Shown: piece by piece, positions 51,478 to 61,108 of the stretch
Layout: each line of letters opens with the position of its first letter
Numbering within the stretch: the first letter of the stretch is position 1
Source of the DNA: Butyricimonas faecihominis
GTDB lineage: Bacteria; Bacteroidota; Bacteroidia; Bacteroidales; Marinifilaceae
Assembly (NCBI RefSeq): GCF_033096445.1
Contig: NZ_AP028155.1
Span: 687,880-751,879, forward strand
DNA length: 64,000 nt
Direction of reading: 5' to 3'
Notes under the pieces: generated by a model
The model's input: only the letters and a program-made list of their open reading frames with translations
What the model was told of the DNA's origin: nothing
Databases searched by the model: none
Position numbers and translations under genes: made by a program

Positions 51478-52689
51478 TTATTTTCTATGTCCGGTGCTTG
51501 TACGTTCAACACGTCCGCCACTACTGCTACTACCACTATTAGAACGTGTTGTGGAACTACTTCCATATGAACCCGTGCTATTTCCTCTAGAATAACTTCC
51601 TGATGAATAACCGGAGTTGTTATGCGATGGATTGTAGTTTGAGCCAGACTCGTAACGGCTGCTACTTGATCTGGATTGTATAGCGGAACTTCTTGAAGTT
51701 CTTGAATAGGTACTGTACGAACGGGCGTTTCTATTCGTCGTGTATTGTTTTTTAGGTGCATACCGAGTAGTTACAGTCGGTTTGCTGGCACCACCCCAAT
51801 CCGGTCGATGGTTACCCCAGTTCGGGCCGTGATGTCCATGTCCCGGACGGTGTCCCCAGTGTGGATAATAACCGTAGTAGTGATTCCAATAGGGATCCCA
51901 TCCCCATGGATCGTAGAAACCATGTCCCCAACCCCACGGGTTATAACCGTAGTAATTATTCCAGTATGGATCCCATCCCCAAGAGTTACCCCAACCGAAC
52001 GAAGCTCCCCATCCCCAGCGGTTCCAACCGGAACTTACGTTGTTACTCCATGCGAAACTATCAAAACGAGGATCGTTCCAAATTACGGTCCAAATGTATT
52101 TTGGGTAATTACCGAAAATTAATTGAGAGTATAGTCCCACGTTCGAACTGCTGGGGAACCACCAGTAGCGACCGTCAATCGTGTACACGTTCCAGTCGGA
52201 GCTGAACGAAAGATTCTGGGCAATTTCGTACCCGTTTCCGAAATAGGCGAAACCTTCCGGGTAACGATTCATGATCCGGACACATTCTTCCAAATCATTT
52301 TCACTACCTTTAAAGCCTCCGATCCAGTACCCGTCGTCTGCCGGAACAGCAATCCGGTTAACAGTTTGTCCGGTTCGGGCCTCTTCTTTTTGCACCTGTT
52401 TTTCAGTTGCATAACGAGCCATACCGATGGAATGAGATTTTGGATTTACACTGTTATCTATTTCCTTCGGATAAACTTTATCATTGTTCGTGTTTTTACT
52501 GATTTGAGAACTAGAAGAAGTATTCGAGGTAATGTCCACTCCGGTCTTGTCTTTAATTTCTTGAGCGAAGAGGGAACGTTTACCGGGAACATAGTAGATA
52601 TCATCTTCCTGCGCTCGCGTAAAGTTTTGCGAGGAAGAGCAAGCTCCTAATAGGATTGCTAATGCTGAAAAATATAATGCTATCTTCAT
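51478..52689 (-). CDS. Trp/Tyr/Gly-rich low-complexity lipoprotein
   Basis: A 403-residue lipoprotein from the ATG at 52689 (lipobox LLGAC; the longer frame begins at 52728 without a signal). After a structured N-terminal half (residues about 20-190, DDGYWIGGFKGSENDLEECV) comes an aromatic-rich segment with two copies of GWDPYWNxYYGYxP spaced 25 residues apart, then a Ser/Thr/Arg/Gly-rich tail. Such segments are typical of surface or cell-envelope proteins that stick to glycans or to each other. Similar YWWxx-rich lipoproteins occur next to FadL-like genes in Bacteroidales, but no role is known. Confidence 0.75.
   Translation of the reverse strand: MKIALYFSALAILLGACSSSQNFTRAQEDDIYYVPGKRSLFAQEIKDKTGVDITSNTSSSSQISKNTNNDKVYPKEIDNSVNPKSHSIGMARYATEKQVQKEEARTGQTVNRIAVPADDGYWIGGFKGSENDLEECVRIMNRYPEGFAYFGNGYEIAQNLSFSSDWNVYTIDGRYWWFPSSSNVGLYSQLIFGNYPKYIWTVIWNDPRFDSFAWSNNVSSGWNRWGWGASFGWGNSWGWDPYWNNYYGYNPWGWGHGFYDPWGWDPYWNHYYGYYPHWGHRPGHGHHGPNWGNHRPDWGGASKPTVTTRYAPKKQYTTNRNARSYSTYSRTSRSSAIQSRSSSSRYESGSNYNPSHNNSGYSSGSYSRGNSTGSYGSSSTTRSNSGSSSSGGRVERTSTGHRK
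51868..51981. repeat. Two direct repeats of about 39 bp, period 75 bp, within the lipoprotein gene
   Basis: ATAACCGTAGTA (51868 on) and the same at 51943, each followed by ATTCCA-TA-GGATCCCATCCCCA, are 75 bp apart, i.e. 25 codons in frame. They encode the GWDPYWNxYYGY repeats and could change number by slippage. Confidence 0.7.
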
Positions 52690-52868
52690 AGTAATAATAT
52701 TAATTCCTTTCTTGTATGACAAATTCATTGACGATTGGTTTATTTACTTCTAACAAAATGCGTACCATTCATTCGTTGCTTCTTTGTTATAAATATACGT
52801 GTGCGGCTTGTTTTGTATTCTATGTTATAAAAATAGAAAATAATAATCGGATTTCCTAGTTTTTGTTT

Positions 52869-52876
52869 TAAATTTG
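52869..52876 (+). promoter_or_regulatory. Putative -7 box for proS
   Basis: TAAATTTG matches TAnnTTTG and lies 26 bp before the proS ATG. The -33 region is not a clear TTTG. Confidence 0.4.
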
Positions 52877-52902
52877 CTGCTGTTTTATCAAAAAATAATG
52901 AG

Positions 52903-54378
52903 ATGGCTAAGTTTTTAACTTCAAGAGAAGAAAATTATTCGCAATGGTACAATGATCTGGTCGTAAAGGCCGGATTGGCCGAGAATTCAGCTGTAAGAGG
53001 ATGTATGGTGATTAAACCTTACGGTTATGCCATATGGGAAAAAATGCAACAGCAATTGGACAAGATGTTCAAGGAAACAGGACATAGTAATGCTTATTTT
53101 CCGTTGTTAATTCCCAAATCATTCTTTTCAAAAGAAGCTGATCACGTGGAGGGTTTCGCGAAAGAATGTGCGGTTGTAACTCATTATCGATTAAAAAATG
53201 ATCCGAATGGAGGTGGGGTAGTTGTGGATCCTGCTGCCAAATTGGAAGAGGAATACATCATTCGTCCGACTTCTGAAACGATTATTTGGAATACTTATAA
53301 AAATTGGATTCAGTCTTATCGTGATCTTCCAATTCTTTGTAATCAATGGGCTAACGTGATGCGTTGGGAGATGCGTACGCGTATGTTCCTGCGTACTGCT
53401 GAATTCTTATGGCAAGAAGGGCACACTGCTCACGCGACGAGAGAGGAAGCGGTTGAGGAAGCTCAGAAAATGATTCGTGTATATGCTGAGTTTGCCGAAA
53501 AATGGATGGCTATGCCGGTGATTATGGGGCATAAGAGTGAAACGGAACGTTTTGCCGGGGCATTGGATACCTTGACTATCGAGGCGATGATGCAGGACGG
53601 GAAAGCCCTTCAGTCTGGAACCTCTCATTTCTTAGGTCAGAATTTTGCGAAGGCTTTTGATGTACAATTTGCCACGAAAGAGGGAAAACAGGAATATGTA
53701 TGGGCAACTTCATGGGGAGTTTCTACCCGTTTGATGGGAGCGCTGATCATGTCACATTCCGATGATAACGGTTTGGTTTTACCCCCGAAATTAGCTCCAC
53801 TTCAAGTGGCTATCGTGCCTATCTATAAAAGTTTGGAAGGATTGGAAAAAATCCGTCAAACGGTTAGTGGTCTGATGGATAAATTGAAAGCCGCGGGAAT
53901 CAGCGTGAAATTTGATGATCGTGACACGCAAAAGCCGGGTTGGAAATTTGCCGATTACGAGTTAAAGGGAGTTCCTGTACGTCTGGCTATGGGAGAGCGT
54001 GATCTTGAAAACGGTACGATCGAGGTGGCTCGTCGTGATACTTTGACCAAGGAGACATTGCCATTGGAAGGTGTGGAACAGCATATCGAGACTTTATTGG
54101 AAGAGATTCAGGAAAATATATACAAACTGGCTTTGGAACGTCGTTCTAAATTGATCACGAAAGTGGATTCTTACGAGGAGTTCAAGACCTTGTTGGATAC
54201 GAAAGGTGGATTCTTCCTGTGTCATTGGGACGGGACCCCGGAAACGGAAGAACTCATCAAGAACGAGACGAAAGCAACCATCCGCTGTATTCCATTCGAT
54301 GCTCCCGACGAAGAGGGTAAATGTATGGTAACAGGTAAACCTTCTCATAAGAGGGTGTTGATTGCGAGAGCCTACTAA
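52903..54378 (+). CDS. proS: Prolyl-tRNA synthetase (short archaeal/eukaryotic-like type)
   Basis: A 491-residue class II synthetase that charges tRNA-Pro with proline. The class II motifs are present (motif 2 region with [12 protein letters not shown] and [30 protein letters not shown]; motif 3-like [21 protein letters not shown]), followed by the anticodon-binding domain ([15 protein letters not shown]) and a C-terminal zinc-like domain ending in a Tyr, characteristic of the archaeal/eukaryotic-like form. The long editing insertion of the E. coli type is absent. The length and motifs are normal. Divergent from the lipoprotein gene at 51478. Confidence 0.96.
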   Translation: MAKFLTSREENYSQWYNDLVVKAGLAENSAVRGCMVIKPYGYAIWEKMQQQLDKMFKETGHSNAYFPLLIPKSFFSKEADHVEGFAKECAVVTHYRLKNDPNGGGVVVDPAAKLEEEYIIRPTSETIIWNTYKNWIQSYRDLPILCNQWANVMRWEMRTRMFLRTAEFLWQEGHTAHATREEAVEEAQKMIRVYAEFAEKWMAMPVIMGHKSETERFAGALDTLTIEAMMQDGKALQSGTSHFLGQNFAKAFDVQFATKEGKQEYVWATSWGVSTRLMGALIMSHSDDNGLVLPPKLAPLQVAIVPIYKSLEGLEKIRQTVSGLMDKLKAAGISVKFDDRDTQKPGWKFADYELKGVPVRLAMGERDLENGTIEVARRDTLTKETLPLEGVEQHIETLLEEIQENIYKLALERRSKLITKVDSYEEFKTLLDTKGGFFLCHWDGTPETEELIKNETKATIRCIPFDAPDEEGKCMVTGKPSHKRVLIARAY

Positions 54379-54465
54379 TTGATGATTGTGTGATTTATGA
54401 TTGCGTGATTCACGTTACGGGATTATAAATCACTTAATCATAAATCATAAATCTAAAATTATTTT

Positions 54466-55689
54466 ATGCTGCCAGTAGTTGAGCGTTTTATCAGGTATGC
54501 TAAGATTCATACAGAATCGGATCGGGAGACGGGTTTAGTTCCAAGTACTCCGGGACAATTGCAGTTCGCTTATCTTCTTTGCGAGGAGATGCAGAAAATA
54601 GGAATGCAGGATGTTGCTGTGGATGATTACGGGTATGTTATGGGTTTTGTACCTGCTAATGCAGATAGAGAGTGTCCTTCGATCGGTTTTATCGCTCACA
54701 TGGATACCAGTCCGGACATGACGGGCAAACACGTGAAACCTCAGATTATAGAGAATTACAAGGGAAATGACGTGTTGTTGAACAAGGAAAAGGGATTCAC
54801 GCTGTCACCAGATGATTTCCCGGAGCTGATGAATTATGTCGGAACAGATTTGATTGTTACGGACGGTAACACGCTTTTGGGGGCGGATGATAAAGCGGGA
54901 ATTGCCGAGATACTGACGGCCATGGAATATTTGATTCAACACCCGGAAATAAAACATGGACGGATTGCTGTTTGTTTCACTCCTGATGAAGAAATCGGTG
55001 AAGGAGTAGATCATTTCGATTTGAAAAAATTCGGGGCTAAATTCGCCTATACTTTGGATGGTGGTGAGATTGGAGAATTAGAGTGCGAGAATTTCAATGC
55101 TGCATTGGCTCGTTTGACTTTCAAAGGACGTAATTTCCATCCGGGATATGCCAAGAATAAAATGGTCAATTCAATCAAAGTGGCTAATGAATTTATGGCT
55201 AGTCTCCCTAAAAAAGAAGCACCCGAATATACTTCCGGCTACGAAGGTTTCTTCCATGTTTATTCCATTAAGGGGACAGTAGAGGAGACATTGTTGGAGA
55301 TATTGATCCGTGATTTTGATAAGGAGCGTTTTGAATGGAGAAAAGACGTGATTGAAAATGGAGTTCGGGAATATTCAAAGAAGTATGATTTACCGGTACT
55401 TTTGGAAATGAAGGATCAGTATGCAAATATGAAAGAACGTTTGGAACCGGTGAGATATATCGTGGAAATAGCTAAACAGGCCATGGCAGAACTGGGTATT
55501 AAACCTTTGATTGTTCCTATTCGCGGTGGTACTAATGGGTCAAGATTATCATTTATGGGATTGCCCACGCCGAACTTATCCAATGGGGCACATAACGGGC
55601 ATGGACGTTATGAGTATATACCCGTGTCTTCTATGGAGAAAATCGTGAGCGTGATTGTGAAGATTTCCGAGTTATGTGCTAAAATATAA
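54466..55689 (+). CDS. pepT: Peptidase T (tripeptide aminopeptidase)
   Basis: A 407-residue M20 zinc peptidase that removes the N-terminal residue from tripeptides. Metal and catalytic residues are in place: His78 and Asp80 (AHMDTSPD), bridging Asp141 (LLGADDKAG), Glu175-Glu176 (PDEEIGEG), Asp198 (YTLDGGEIGE) and the last His in SNGAHNGHGRYEY. Family length is about 410. It lies 87 bp after proS; the gap is an AT-rich string of ATAAATCA-like words. A good terminator follows. It probably finishes cytoplasmic digestion of imported peptides, in keeping with the POT transporter nearby. Confidence 0.95.
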   Translation: MLPVVERFIRYAKIHTESDRETGLVPSTPGQLQFAYLLCEEMQKIGMQDVAVDDYGYVMGFVPANADRECPSIGFIAHMDTSPDMTGKHVKPQIIENYKGNDVLLNKEKGFTLSPDDFPELMNYVGTDLIVTDGNTLLGADDKAGIAEILTAMEYLIQHPEIKHGRIAVCFTPDEEIGEGVDHFDLKKFGAKFAYTLDGGEIGELECENFNAALARLTFKGRNFHPGYAKNKMVNSIKVANEFMASLPKKEAPEYTSGYEGFFHVYSIKGTVEETLLEILIRDFDKERFEWRKDVIENGVREYSKKYDLPVLLEMKDQYANMKERLEPVRYIVEIAKQAMAELGIKPLIVPIRGGTNGSRLSFMGLPTPNLSNGAHNGHGRYEYIPVSSMEKIVSVIVKISELCAKI

Positions 55690-55710
55690 GTGAGAAAAGC
55701 ACTTCTTCTG

Positions 55711-55740
55711 AAGCAGGTTAGAAAATAACCTGCTTTTTTT
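55711..55740 (+). terminator. Rho-independent terminator after pepT
   Basis: AAGCAGGTTA (55711-55720) and TAACCTGCTT (55726-55735) form a perfect 10-bp stem with a 5-nt loop and then a T-run. Confidence 0.88.
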
Positions 55741-55815
55741 ATAACAAATCTTTGTTGTTTTACGTTTATCAGTCAAAAGATATTAAAATTTAAACCTAAA
55801 TAATTTAATGAGAGT

Positions 55816-56688
55816 ATGATGAAAAGATTCTTTGCTATTGCCCTATTTGTATTGGGTTTAGGACAATTGTATGCGCAACCGGTAAGAGATACTGCGTGGA
55901 CAAAAGCCGGTTACTTCGGGTTAAAATTAACGCAAGTAAGTTTGAGTAGTTGGTCTGCCGGAGGTGAGTCTGCCTTGGCATTTGATAGCCAGATAACATA
56001 TAGTGCCGATTTTAAACGAGATCGCCAGTTGTGGCAAAATCGTTTGGAACTGGGATACGGTTTGACGAAAAATGATGGTAAGAGTGCCCGGAAAACAAAC
56101 GATAAGATATATTTCGCCTCCACTTACGGGTATCAGATTTACAAGACACTTTACTGGAGTGCTTTATTGAACTTCAACACGCAGTTTGCGAAAGGATACG
56201 ATTACAATATCGAGGATTCTGACTTTATTTCAAAGTTTATGGCTCCGGGATACTTGATGATTGGTACCGGTGTTACTTGGAGTCCGAATAAGATATTCAC
56301 GGCCACTTTTACTCCGGCCTCTTGGAGAGGAACTATTGTAGCTGACAGTCGTTTGTCAGATGAGGGGGCTTTCGGTGTGGATAAAGGAAAACATCTGTTA
56401 TCCGAGTTTGGTGCAAACTTGAAGGCAGAGGTGAATTACGAGTTTTTGCCTAACATGAAGGTTTATTCTCGTCTGGAATTGTATTCCAATTATCTGGAAG
56501 ATCCTCAGAACGTGGATGTTCGCTGGGAGGTTCAATTAAATATGGCCATTAATAAATGGTTCTCAACGACTTTATCAACTAACCTGTTATATGACAATGA
56601 TGTAAAGATCGCCCAAAAAGACGGTACTGCGGGGCCGCGGGTACAGTTTAAGGAAGTGTTGGGAGTGGGACTTCAGATAAATTTCTAA
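55816..56688 (+). CDS. DUF3078 outer-membrane protein
   Basis: About 290 residues with a signal peptide ending LYAQ. The N-terminal LTQVSLSSWSAGGESALAF matches the WxxGG signature of DUF3078. The remainder shows alternating strands of a beta-barrel, closing with VLGVGLQINF. Members are Bacteroidota outer-membrane proteins of unknown role. It may start at either of two adjacent ATGs (55816 or 55819). A bidirectional terminator separates it from the convergent POT gene. Confidence 0.85.
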   Translation: MMKRFFAIALFVLGLGQLYAQPVRDTAWTKAGYFGLKLTQVSLSSWSAGGESALAFDSQITYSADFKRDRQLWQNRLELGYGLTKNDGKSARKTNDKIYFASTYGYQIYKTLYWSALLNFNTQFAKGYDYNIEDSDFISKFMAPGYLMIGTGVTWSPNKIFTATFTPASWRGTIVADSRLSDEGAFGVDKGKHLLSEFGANLKAEVNYEFLPNMKVYSRLELYSNYLEDPQNVDVRWEVQLNMAINKWFSTTLSTNLLYDNDVKIAQKDGTAGPRVQFKEVLGVGLQINF

Positions 56689-56704
56689 GAGCTGATTTTA
56701 ATAT

Positions 56705-56739
56705 AAAAAAAGGGTTCAGAATTTCTGAACCCTTTTTTT
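56705..56739. terminator. Bidirectional terminator between DUF3078 and POT genes
   Basis: A perfect 16-bp stem (56705-56720 with 56724-56739), with GGGTTCAGA at its base-paired core, a 3-nt loop, and A7 on one side and T7 on the other, so it serves both converging genes. Confidence 0.9.
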
Positions 56740-56757
56740 ATATGTTGATAAATAAGG

Positions 56758-58317
56758 TTATTTTGTCACTCTTTCAAGCCATTTCACCATACCAAGCATA
56801 ACTCCCATAGATACAAGGCATACGATCAAGAATACTGACCAGCATTGCCAGATCGGCCATGAGTTGTACATGAGAGGACCAATCCAAAGTAGAAGGTTAC
56901 CAAGAGCGGTAGCAGCAAGCCACAAACCTTGACACAAGCCAAGCATACTCTTTGGAGCAACTTTTGATACAAACGATAATCCAAGAGGAGAGATGAACAA
57001 CTCTGCAACTGTCAGGAAGAAGTAAGTAACGATAAGAACCCACCAATGAGCTTTTGCTGCCATTTGTTCTGCAATAGGAAGACCTCTGAACGCGTCTGCG
57101 GAAGGATAACCTTTCATGATTGAGAAAACGGCAAGGAACAAGAATGCCAAACCTGCAATGAACATACCGATGGCAATCTTTCTTGGGGTTGAAATCTCTT
57201 TACCGCGTCTTGCAAGGAATCCGAAAATGGCCATAATCATTGGAGTAAGGACAATAACAAAGAACGGGTTGATTGCTTGCCATACTTCAGGAGCAACTGC
57301 AGAAGAGTCTACGAAGTCACGTGCAAAGAATGAAAGGGACATACCGTTCTGGTGGAATGAGAACCAGAAGAAGATAACGATACCCAAAACAGCAAATAAT
57401 GCATACATTCTCTGTTTAATCTCTTTAGCCATAGCAGCTTTTTCCTCTGCCGTGTAAGTTACACTCTGTGCTGCGGCTTTCTTTGCCGGGTTCGGGAATG
57501 TTTTTTGTGAAACAAAGAAAATTACAAGAGAAATAAGCATGGCTGCAACAGAGGCAATGAATGAGTAGTGAATACCTTCATTGAAAATTTGCAGGTATTG
57601 GAGACAAGAAGCTGTCATATCGGTGATAGCTCCACCGGCAGCAGTCATAAGTTGTTGTAAGTTGGCAAGAGCCTCGGGAGCCATGTTGGCTGCATTATTA
57701 ATGTACTCGTGACAAAGAGCAGGAAGTTGTGCGTTATAAGACAACCCGTTTGCACCTAACCACCATTGGCGTAAAACCGGAGCGATGAACGGAGCGATTA
57801 GACCACCCACGTTGATAAATACGTAGAAAATCTGGAAACCTGAATCTCGCTTGTCTTTTGCGATTTTGAGAGCTTCCGGCCCTTGTTTTGCAGCTTCGGC
57901 TTCAAAATTATCATACATTTGACCTACAATTGCCTGCAAGTTACCTTTGAATAAACCGTTACCGAATGCAATCAAGAACAAAGCAACACAAGTAAGAGTT
58001 AATAACCAAGTTGTATTTTGCGATGTCGCAAGGATTGGAACAGATAGGATAATATACCCTATTGCCATAACGACAAGACCCGTCTTAATGGTTCCTTTGT
58101 AGTTTTGCGTGCGGTCAGCAATAAGACCTCCGACAAGGCTTAAAATGTAGATGCCGGCGTAAAAAAAGGAATAAATGGTACCACTGGCGGCTTCGCTCAA
58201 ACCAAATTTAGAACATAGGAATAACACTAGCACGGCATTCATGATGTAATAGCCGAAACGTTCTCCCATATTACTTAGAGCCGCAGTGAGCAACCCTTTA
58301 GGATGATTTTTGAACAT
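56758..58317 (-). CDS. POT-family proton-coupled oligopeptide transporter
   Basis: A 519-residue inner-membrane transporter with 12-14 hydrophobic segments, taking up di- and tripeptides with protons. POT signatures are LVGGLIADRTQNYKGTI near helix 3, the FYVFINVGGLIAPF region, and the C-terminal LFISPLGLSFVSKVAP. The family's proton-coupling motif ExxERF in helix 1 reads NMGERF here: the first Glu is Asn16, while Glu19-Arg20 are kept. A long periplasmic-like insertion with Cys/His (LPALCHEYINNAANMAPEA) separates two helix sets. It probably works with pepT upstream, which is encoded on the other strand. Confidence 0.92.
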   Translation of the reverse strand: MFKNHPKGLLTAALSNMGERFGYYIMNAVLVLFLCSKFGLSEAASGTIYSFFYAGIYILSLVGGLIADRTQNYKGTIKTGLVVMAIGYIILSVPILATSQNTTWLLTLTCVALFLIAFGNGLFKGNLQAIVGQMYDNFEAEAAKQGPEALKIAKDKRDSGFQIFYVFINVGGLIAPFIAPVLRQWWLGANGLSYNAQLPALCHEYINNAANMAPEALANLQQLMTAAGGAITDMTASCLQYLQIFNEGIHYSFIASVAAMLISLVIFFVSQKTFPNPAKKAAAQSVTYTAEEKAAMAKEIKQRMYALFAVLGIVIFFWFSFHQNGMSLSFFARDFVDSSAVAPEVWQAINPFFVIVLTPMIMAIFGFLARRGKEISTPRKIAIGMFIAGLAFLFLAVFSIMKGYPSADAFRGLPIAEQMAAKAHWWVLIVTYFFLTVAELFISPLGLSFVSKVAPKSMLGLCQGLWLAATALGNLLLWIGPLMYNSWPIWQCWSVFLIVCLVSMGVMLGMVKWLERVTK

Positions 58318-58379
58318 AACTTTTGTTTTTAATTTGTATTGGTAAATAATTAAATTTTTTCGTTCACGCTAATAGTGTG

Positions 58380-58387
58380 CAAATATA
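58380..58387 (-). promoter_or_regulatory. Putative -7 box for the POT transporter gene
   Basis: On the minus strand TATATTTG matches TAnnTTTG, 62 bp before the ATG. The -33 region is not clear, and the same spacer also serves the divergent NAD(P)HX repair gene. Confidence 0.4.
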
Positions 58388-58435
58388 AATTATTTTTTTA
58401 TCTTTAGTCATTGAAAACGTTTGAAACCTATCGTC

Positions 58436-59971
58436 ATGTTGAAGAATAATAAAATTTTCAAGACATCGGATTTACAAAAATTGGATAAATATACGATTGA
58501 GAATGAGCCGGTAACATCGTTAGATTTGATGGAGAGGGCGGCTACTGTTTTTACAGAAAAATTATTGATTTTTTTCCCCAATAGTCATATTTTTAACATT
58601 CTGGCCGGTTCCGGAAATAACGGGGGAGACGGGTATGTCGTGGCAAGATTGTTATATCAAAACGGATTGAATGTCAAGGTTTTCGGTCTGCATGAAAACG
58701 ATCATCTCTCTCCGAATTGTGCCGTGAACAGGGAACGTTTCATTAATATGGGAGGATGTTATATTGAGGTGAAAAATCCGGATAATTTGCAGCCGGACGA
58801 AAATAGCGTGCTGGTGGATGCCATTTTCGGGGCCGGGTTAAATCGTCCGGTAACGGGATTTTTGGGAGATATAATTCGTCGGATAAATGGTTTGTCCCAT
58901 CCGGTTGTGGCAATAGATATGCCTTCCGGTTTAATGGGAGAGGATAACGGGGAAAATAACGGGGCGATCATAAAGGCTGATTACACGTTCACTTTTCAAT
59001 TTCCTAAGTTAGCCTTTATGTTCCCGGAAAATGTAGTTTACGTGGGACATTGGGAAGTGCTGGATATTCGTTTACACCCGATTATCTTGCGGGAGTATCC
59101 TGCTACTTATTATTATCTGACAGAAGAAGTCGTTACATCCCGATTATTGATTCCGGCAAAGTTTTCCCACAAGGGGACTTTGGGTAATACCTTATTAATA
59201 GTAGGCTCTTATTCCATGATGGGGGCAGCCGTGTTAGCAGCCAAGGGGGCTATTCGGTCCGGAACGGGACTGCTTTCCGTGCATGTTCCCCGTAAGTTGA
59301 AAGAAATGATCCATCTCTCCGTGCCGGAGGCATTAGTTGAAGTGGATCGGAATGAATTTTGTTTTTCCGGTGTAGACAATCTTTCCCGTTTCCAAGCGGT
59401 CGGGATTGGTTCGGGAATCGGGACTTCACCTGTCACGGCAGAAGGAATTCGTCAACTATTATCCGTGTGGCGAGGAAAGATCGTGTTGGATGCAGATGCC
59501 TTGAATTTGTTGGCAGCGGATTCAAGATTACTGGAACTTCTTCCGGATGGAGCAGTGCTGACTCCTCACTCGAAAGAATTTGAAAGATTAGCAGGAAAAA
59601 GTGTAAATGATTTTGATAGATTAAATAAATTAAGCACCTTTGCACGTCTACACCAAGTGTATGTCGTGCTGAAAGGTGCGCATACAATAATAGCTACCCC
59701 GGAGGGTGAATGTTACTTTAACATGACAGGTAACCCGGGAATGGCTAAAGGAGGAGCGGGGGACGTGTTGACGGGTGTTATCGCCGCTTTACTGGCAAGT
59801 GGTCATTCTCCATTAGATGCAACTATGATTGGAGTGTATGCCCACGGTTTAGCTGGAGATCTGGCTGCAGAGGAGCAGGGAATGAGAGGAACACGTGCCG
59901 GGGACATTGCTGATAAACTGGGTTGGGTGTGGAAAAAGATGGAAACATATAATATGGCTAAACAGCGATAG
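58436..59971 (+). CDS. nnr: Bifunctional NAD(P)H-hydrate epimerase and dehydratase
   Basis: A 511-residue two-domain enzyme that repairs hydrated NADH and NADPH. The ATG at 58436 is chosen because the upstream frame begins with TTG. The N-terminal epimerase has AGSGNNGGDGYVVARLL (about residues 57-73) and AIFGAGLNRPVTG. The C-terminal ADP-dependent dehydratase has HKGTLGNTLLIVGSYSM, LTPHSKEFERL and GNPGMAKGGAGDVLTGVI (about 435-453). Both active-site regions look intact. It is likely co-transcribed with the DUF4831 gene, 4 bp downstream. Confidence 0.93.
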   Translation: MLKNNKIFKTSDLQKLDKYTIENEPVTSLDLMERAATVFTEKLLIFFPNSHIFNILAGSGNNGGDGYVVARLLYQNGLNVKVFGLHENDHLSPNCAVNRERFINMGGCYIEVKNPDNLQPDENSVLVDAIFGAGLNRPVTGFLGDIIRRINGLSHPVVAIDMPSGLMGEDNGENNGAIIKADYTFTFQFPKLAFMFPENVVYVGHWEVLDIRLHPIILREYPATYYYLTEEVVTSRLLIPAKFSHKGTLGNTLLIVGSYSMMGAAVLAAKGAIRSGTGLLSVHVPRKLKEMIHLSVPEALVEVDRNEFCFSGVDNLSRFQAVGIGSGIGTSPVTAEGIRQLLSVWRGKIVLDADALNLLAADSRLLELLPDGAVLTPHSKEFERLAGKSVNDFDRLNKLSTFARLHQVYVVLKGAHTIIATPEGECYFNMTGNPGMAKGGAGDVLTGVIAALLASGHSPLDATMIGVYAHGLAGDLAAEEQGMRGTRAGDIADKLGWVWKKMETYNMAKQR

Positions 59972-59975
59972 AAAG

Positions 59976-61088
59976 ATGAAAAAGTTATTTTTTATAATCG
60001 GGTTAGTGGGATTAGTATCCCTGTCTGTTTCGGGACAGAAAAAGAGAGAGTTGACCACGCAGGTGTCAGTTGATTATACTTTACCAAAGATCAGTTACGA
60101 CGTGGTTATTACGATGGAATGTAGTCGTTTGATTCCGGGGCCTTTCCGGCAATATGCCGAACAACAGTTAGGTGTTTCTCCGGAGATCACGAGTGAAGGC
60201 GAAGAGTGGACGATTAAGAATATCAAATTTATTCCGCGGGCCTTGCCTGATCCGAAAGCTTCTTATACCGTGAATGCTATCGGAGAATATAACTCTATTT
60301 TGTTGAATGTAACTCCTGAAGGCTTTTTAGCCGGTGTGGGAAGTGGCAACACGAACCGAACTCGTGACGAAGAGATTGTTTACGAGGAAAAAGAGAAAAG
60401 CGTGGGGACAGGTATTAATTACGTGTATTTCGGTATTCGTTCTACCCAGAAGGAAGTACTTGATTCCAATTTCACGGAGATGGAAGTTGAAGGAGAGATG
60501 CGCCGGGTATGGGACCCGATAGAACGTCACGTGTTAAAAGAAAATAAAGATTACGTGGATGAGATCACGTCAGAGATATTCAATATTCGTAAAAAAAGAT
60601 TGGAATTATTGGCCGGAGGTTCGGCCACGGCAGAGGCTTTAAAAGCTCTGGATGAACTTGAGGCAAATTACATGAGTTTGTTCATGGGAAAAAGGGAAAC
60701 CCGTGAAGTGGTTAAAACCATCTCTTTTATTCCGGAAAAAGCCGATGAATCGATCGTTTTGTTCCGTTTTTCTGCGAACGACGGGATCACGGCAAAAAAC
60801 AACGTGTCTGCTATCCCTTATATTGTAGAATTGAAAAATATCTATGTTCCGAAGAAAGATGCCCAACAGGCTGGGAATTCCCGTCCGGTTCCGTCTCTAT
60901 CTTATCGTGAACCGGCTGTTGCCGATTTGTGCTTGCTGAAAGGAAAAGAGACCGTGATGACTGTTCGGAGTGTCATTCCACAACTCGGATTCATCAAGCA
61001 ATTCCCTTTGGATGTCATCAACAACGAAGGTATTTCCATTGATTTCTACCCGCAATATGGTTCGATAAAAGGTATAATGAAAAAATAA
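59976..61088 (+). CDS. DUF4831 exported protein
   Basis: A 370-residue protein with a signal peptide (ending SVSGQ) when started at the ATG at 59976, 4 bp after the repair-enzyme stop; a longer frame overlaps that gene. Conserved segments are LTTQVSVDYTLPKISYDVVI, FGIRSTQKEVLDSN and EITSEIFNIRKKRLELLAG, as in DUF4831 proteins, a Bacteroidota family with no known function. Predicted soluble periplasmic or surface protein. Probably translationally coupled to the NAD(P)HX repair gene. Confidence 0.82.
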   Translation: MKKLFFIIGLVGLVSLSVSGQKKRELTTQVSVDYTLPKISYDVVITMECSRLIPGPFRQYAEQQLGVSPEITSEGEEWTIKNIKFIPRALPDPKASYTVNAIGEYNSILLNVTPEGFLAGVGSGNTNRTRDEEIVYEEKEKSVGTGINYVYFGIRSTQKEVLDSNFTEMEVEGEMRRVWDPIERHVLKENKDYVDEITSEIFNIRKKRLELLAGGSATAEALKALDELEANYMSLFMGKRETREVVKTISFIPEKADESIVLFRFSANDGITAKNNVSAIPYIVELKNIYVPKKDAQQAGNSRPVPSLSYREPAVADLCLLKGKETVMTVRSVIPQLGFIKQFPLDVINNEGISIDFYPQYGSIKGIMKK

Positions 61089-61108
61089 GTTTGATACACT
61101 TTTAGATC

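Noticed and set aside
59895-59975. N-terminal extension of the DUF4831 protein
   Set aside because: It overlaps the end of the NAD(P)HX repair gene in another frame. The ATG at 59976 is followed at once by a clear signal peptide.
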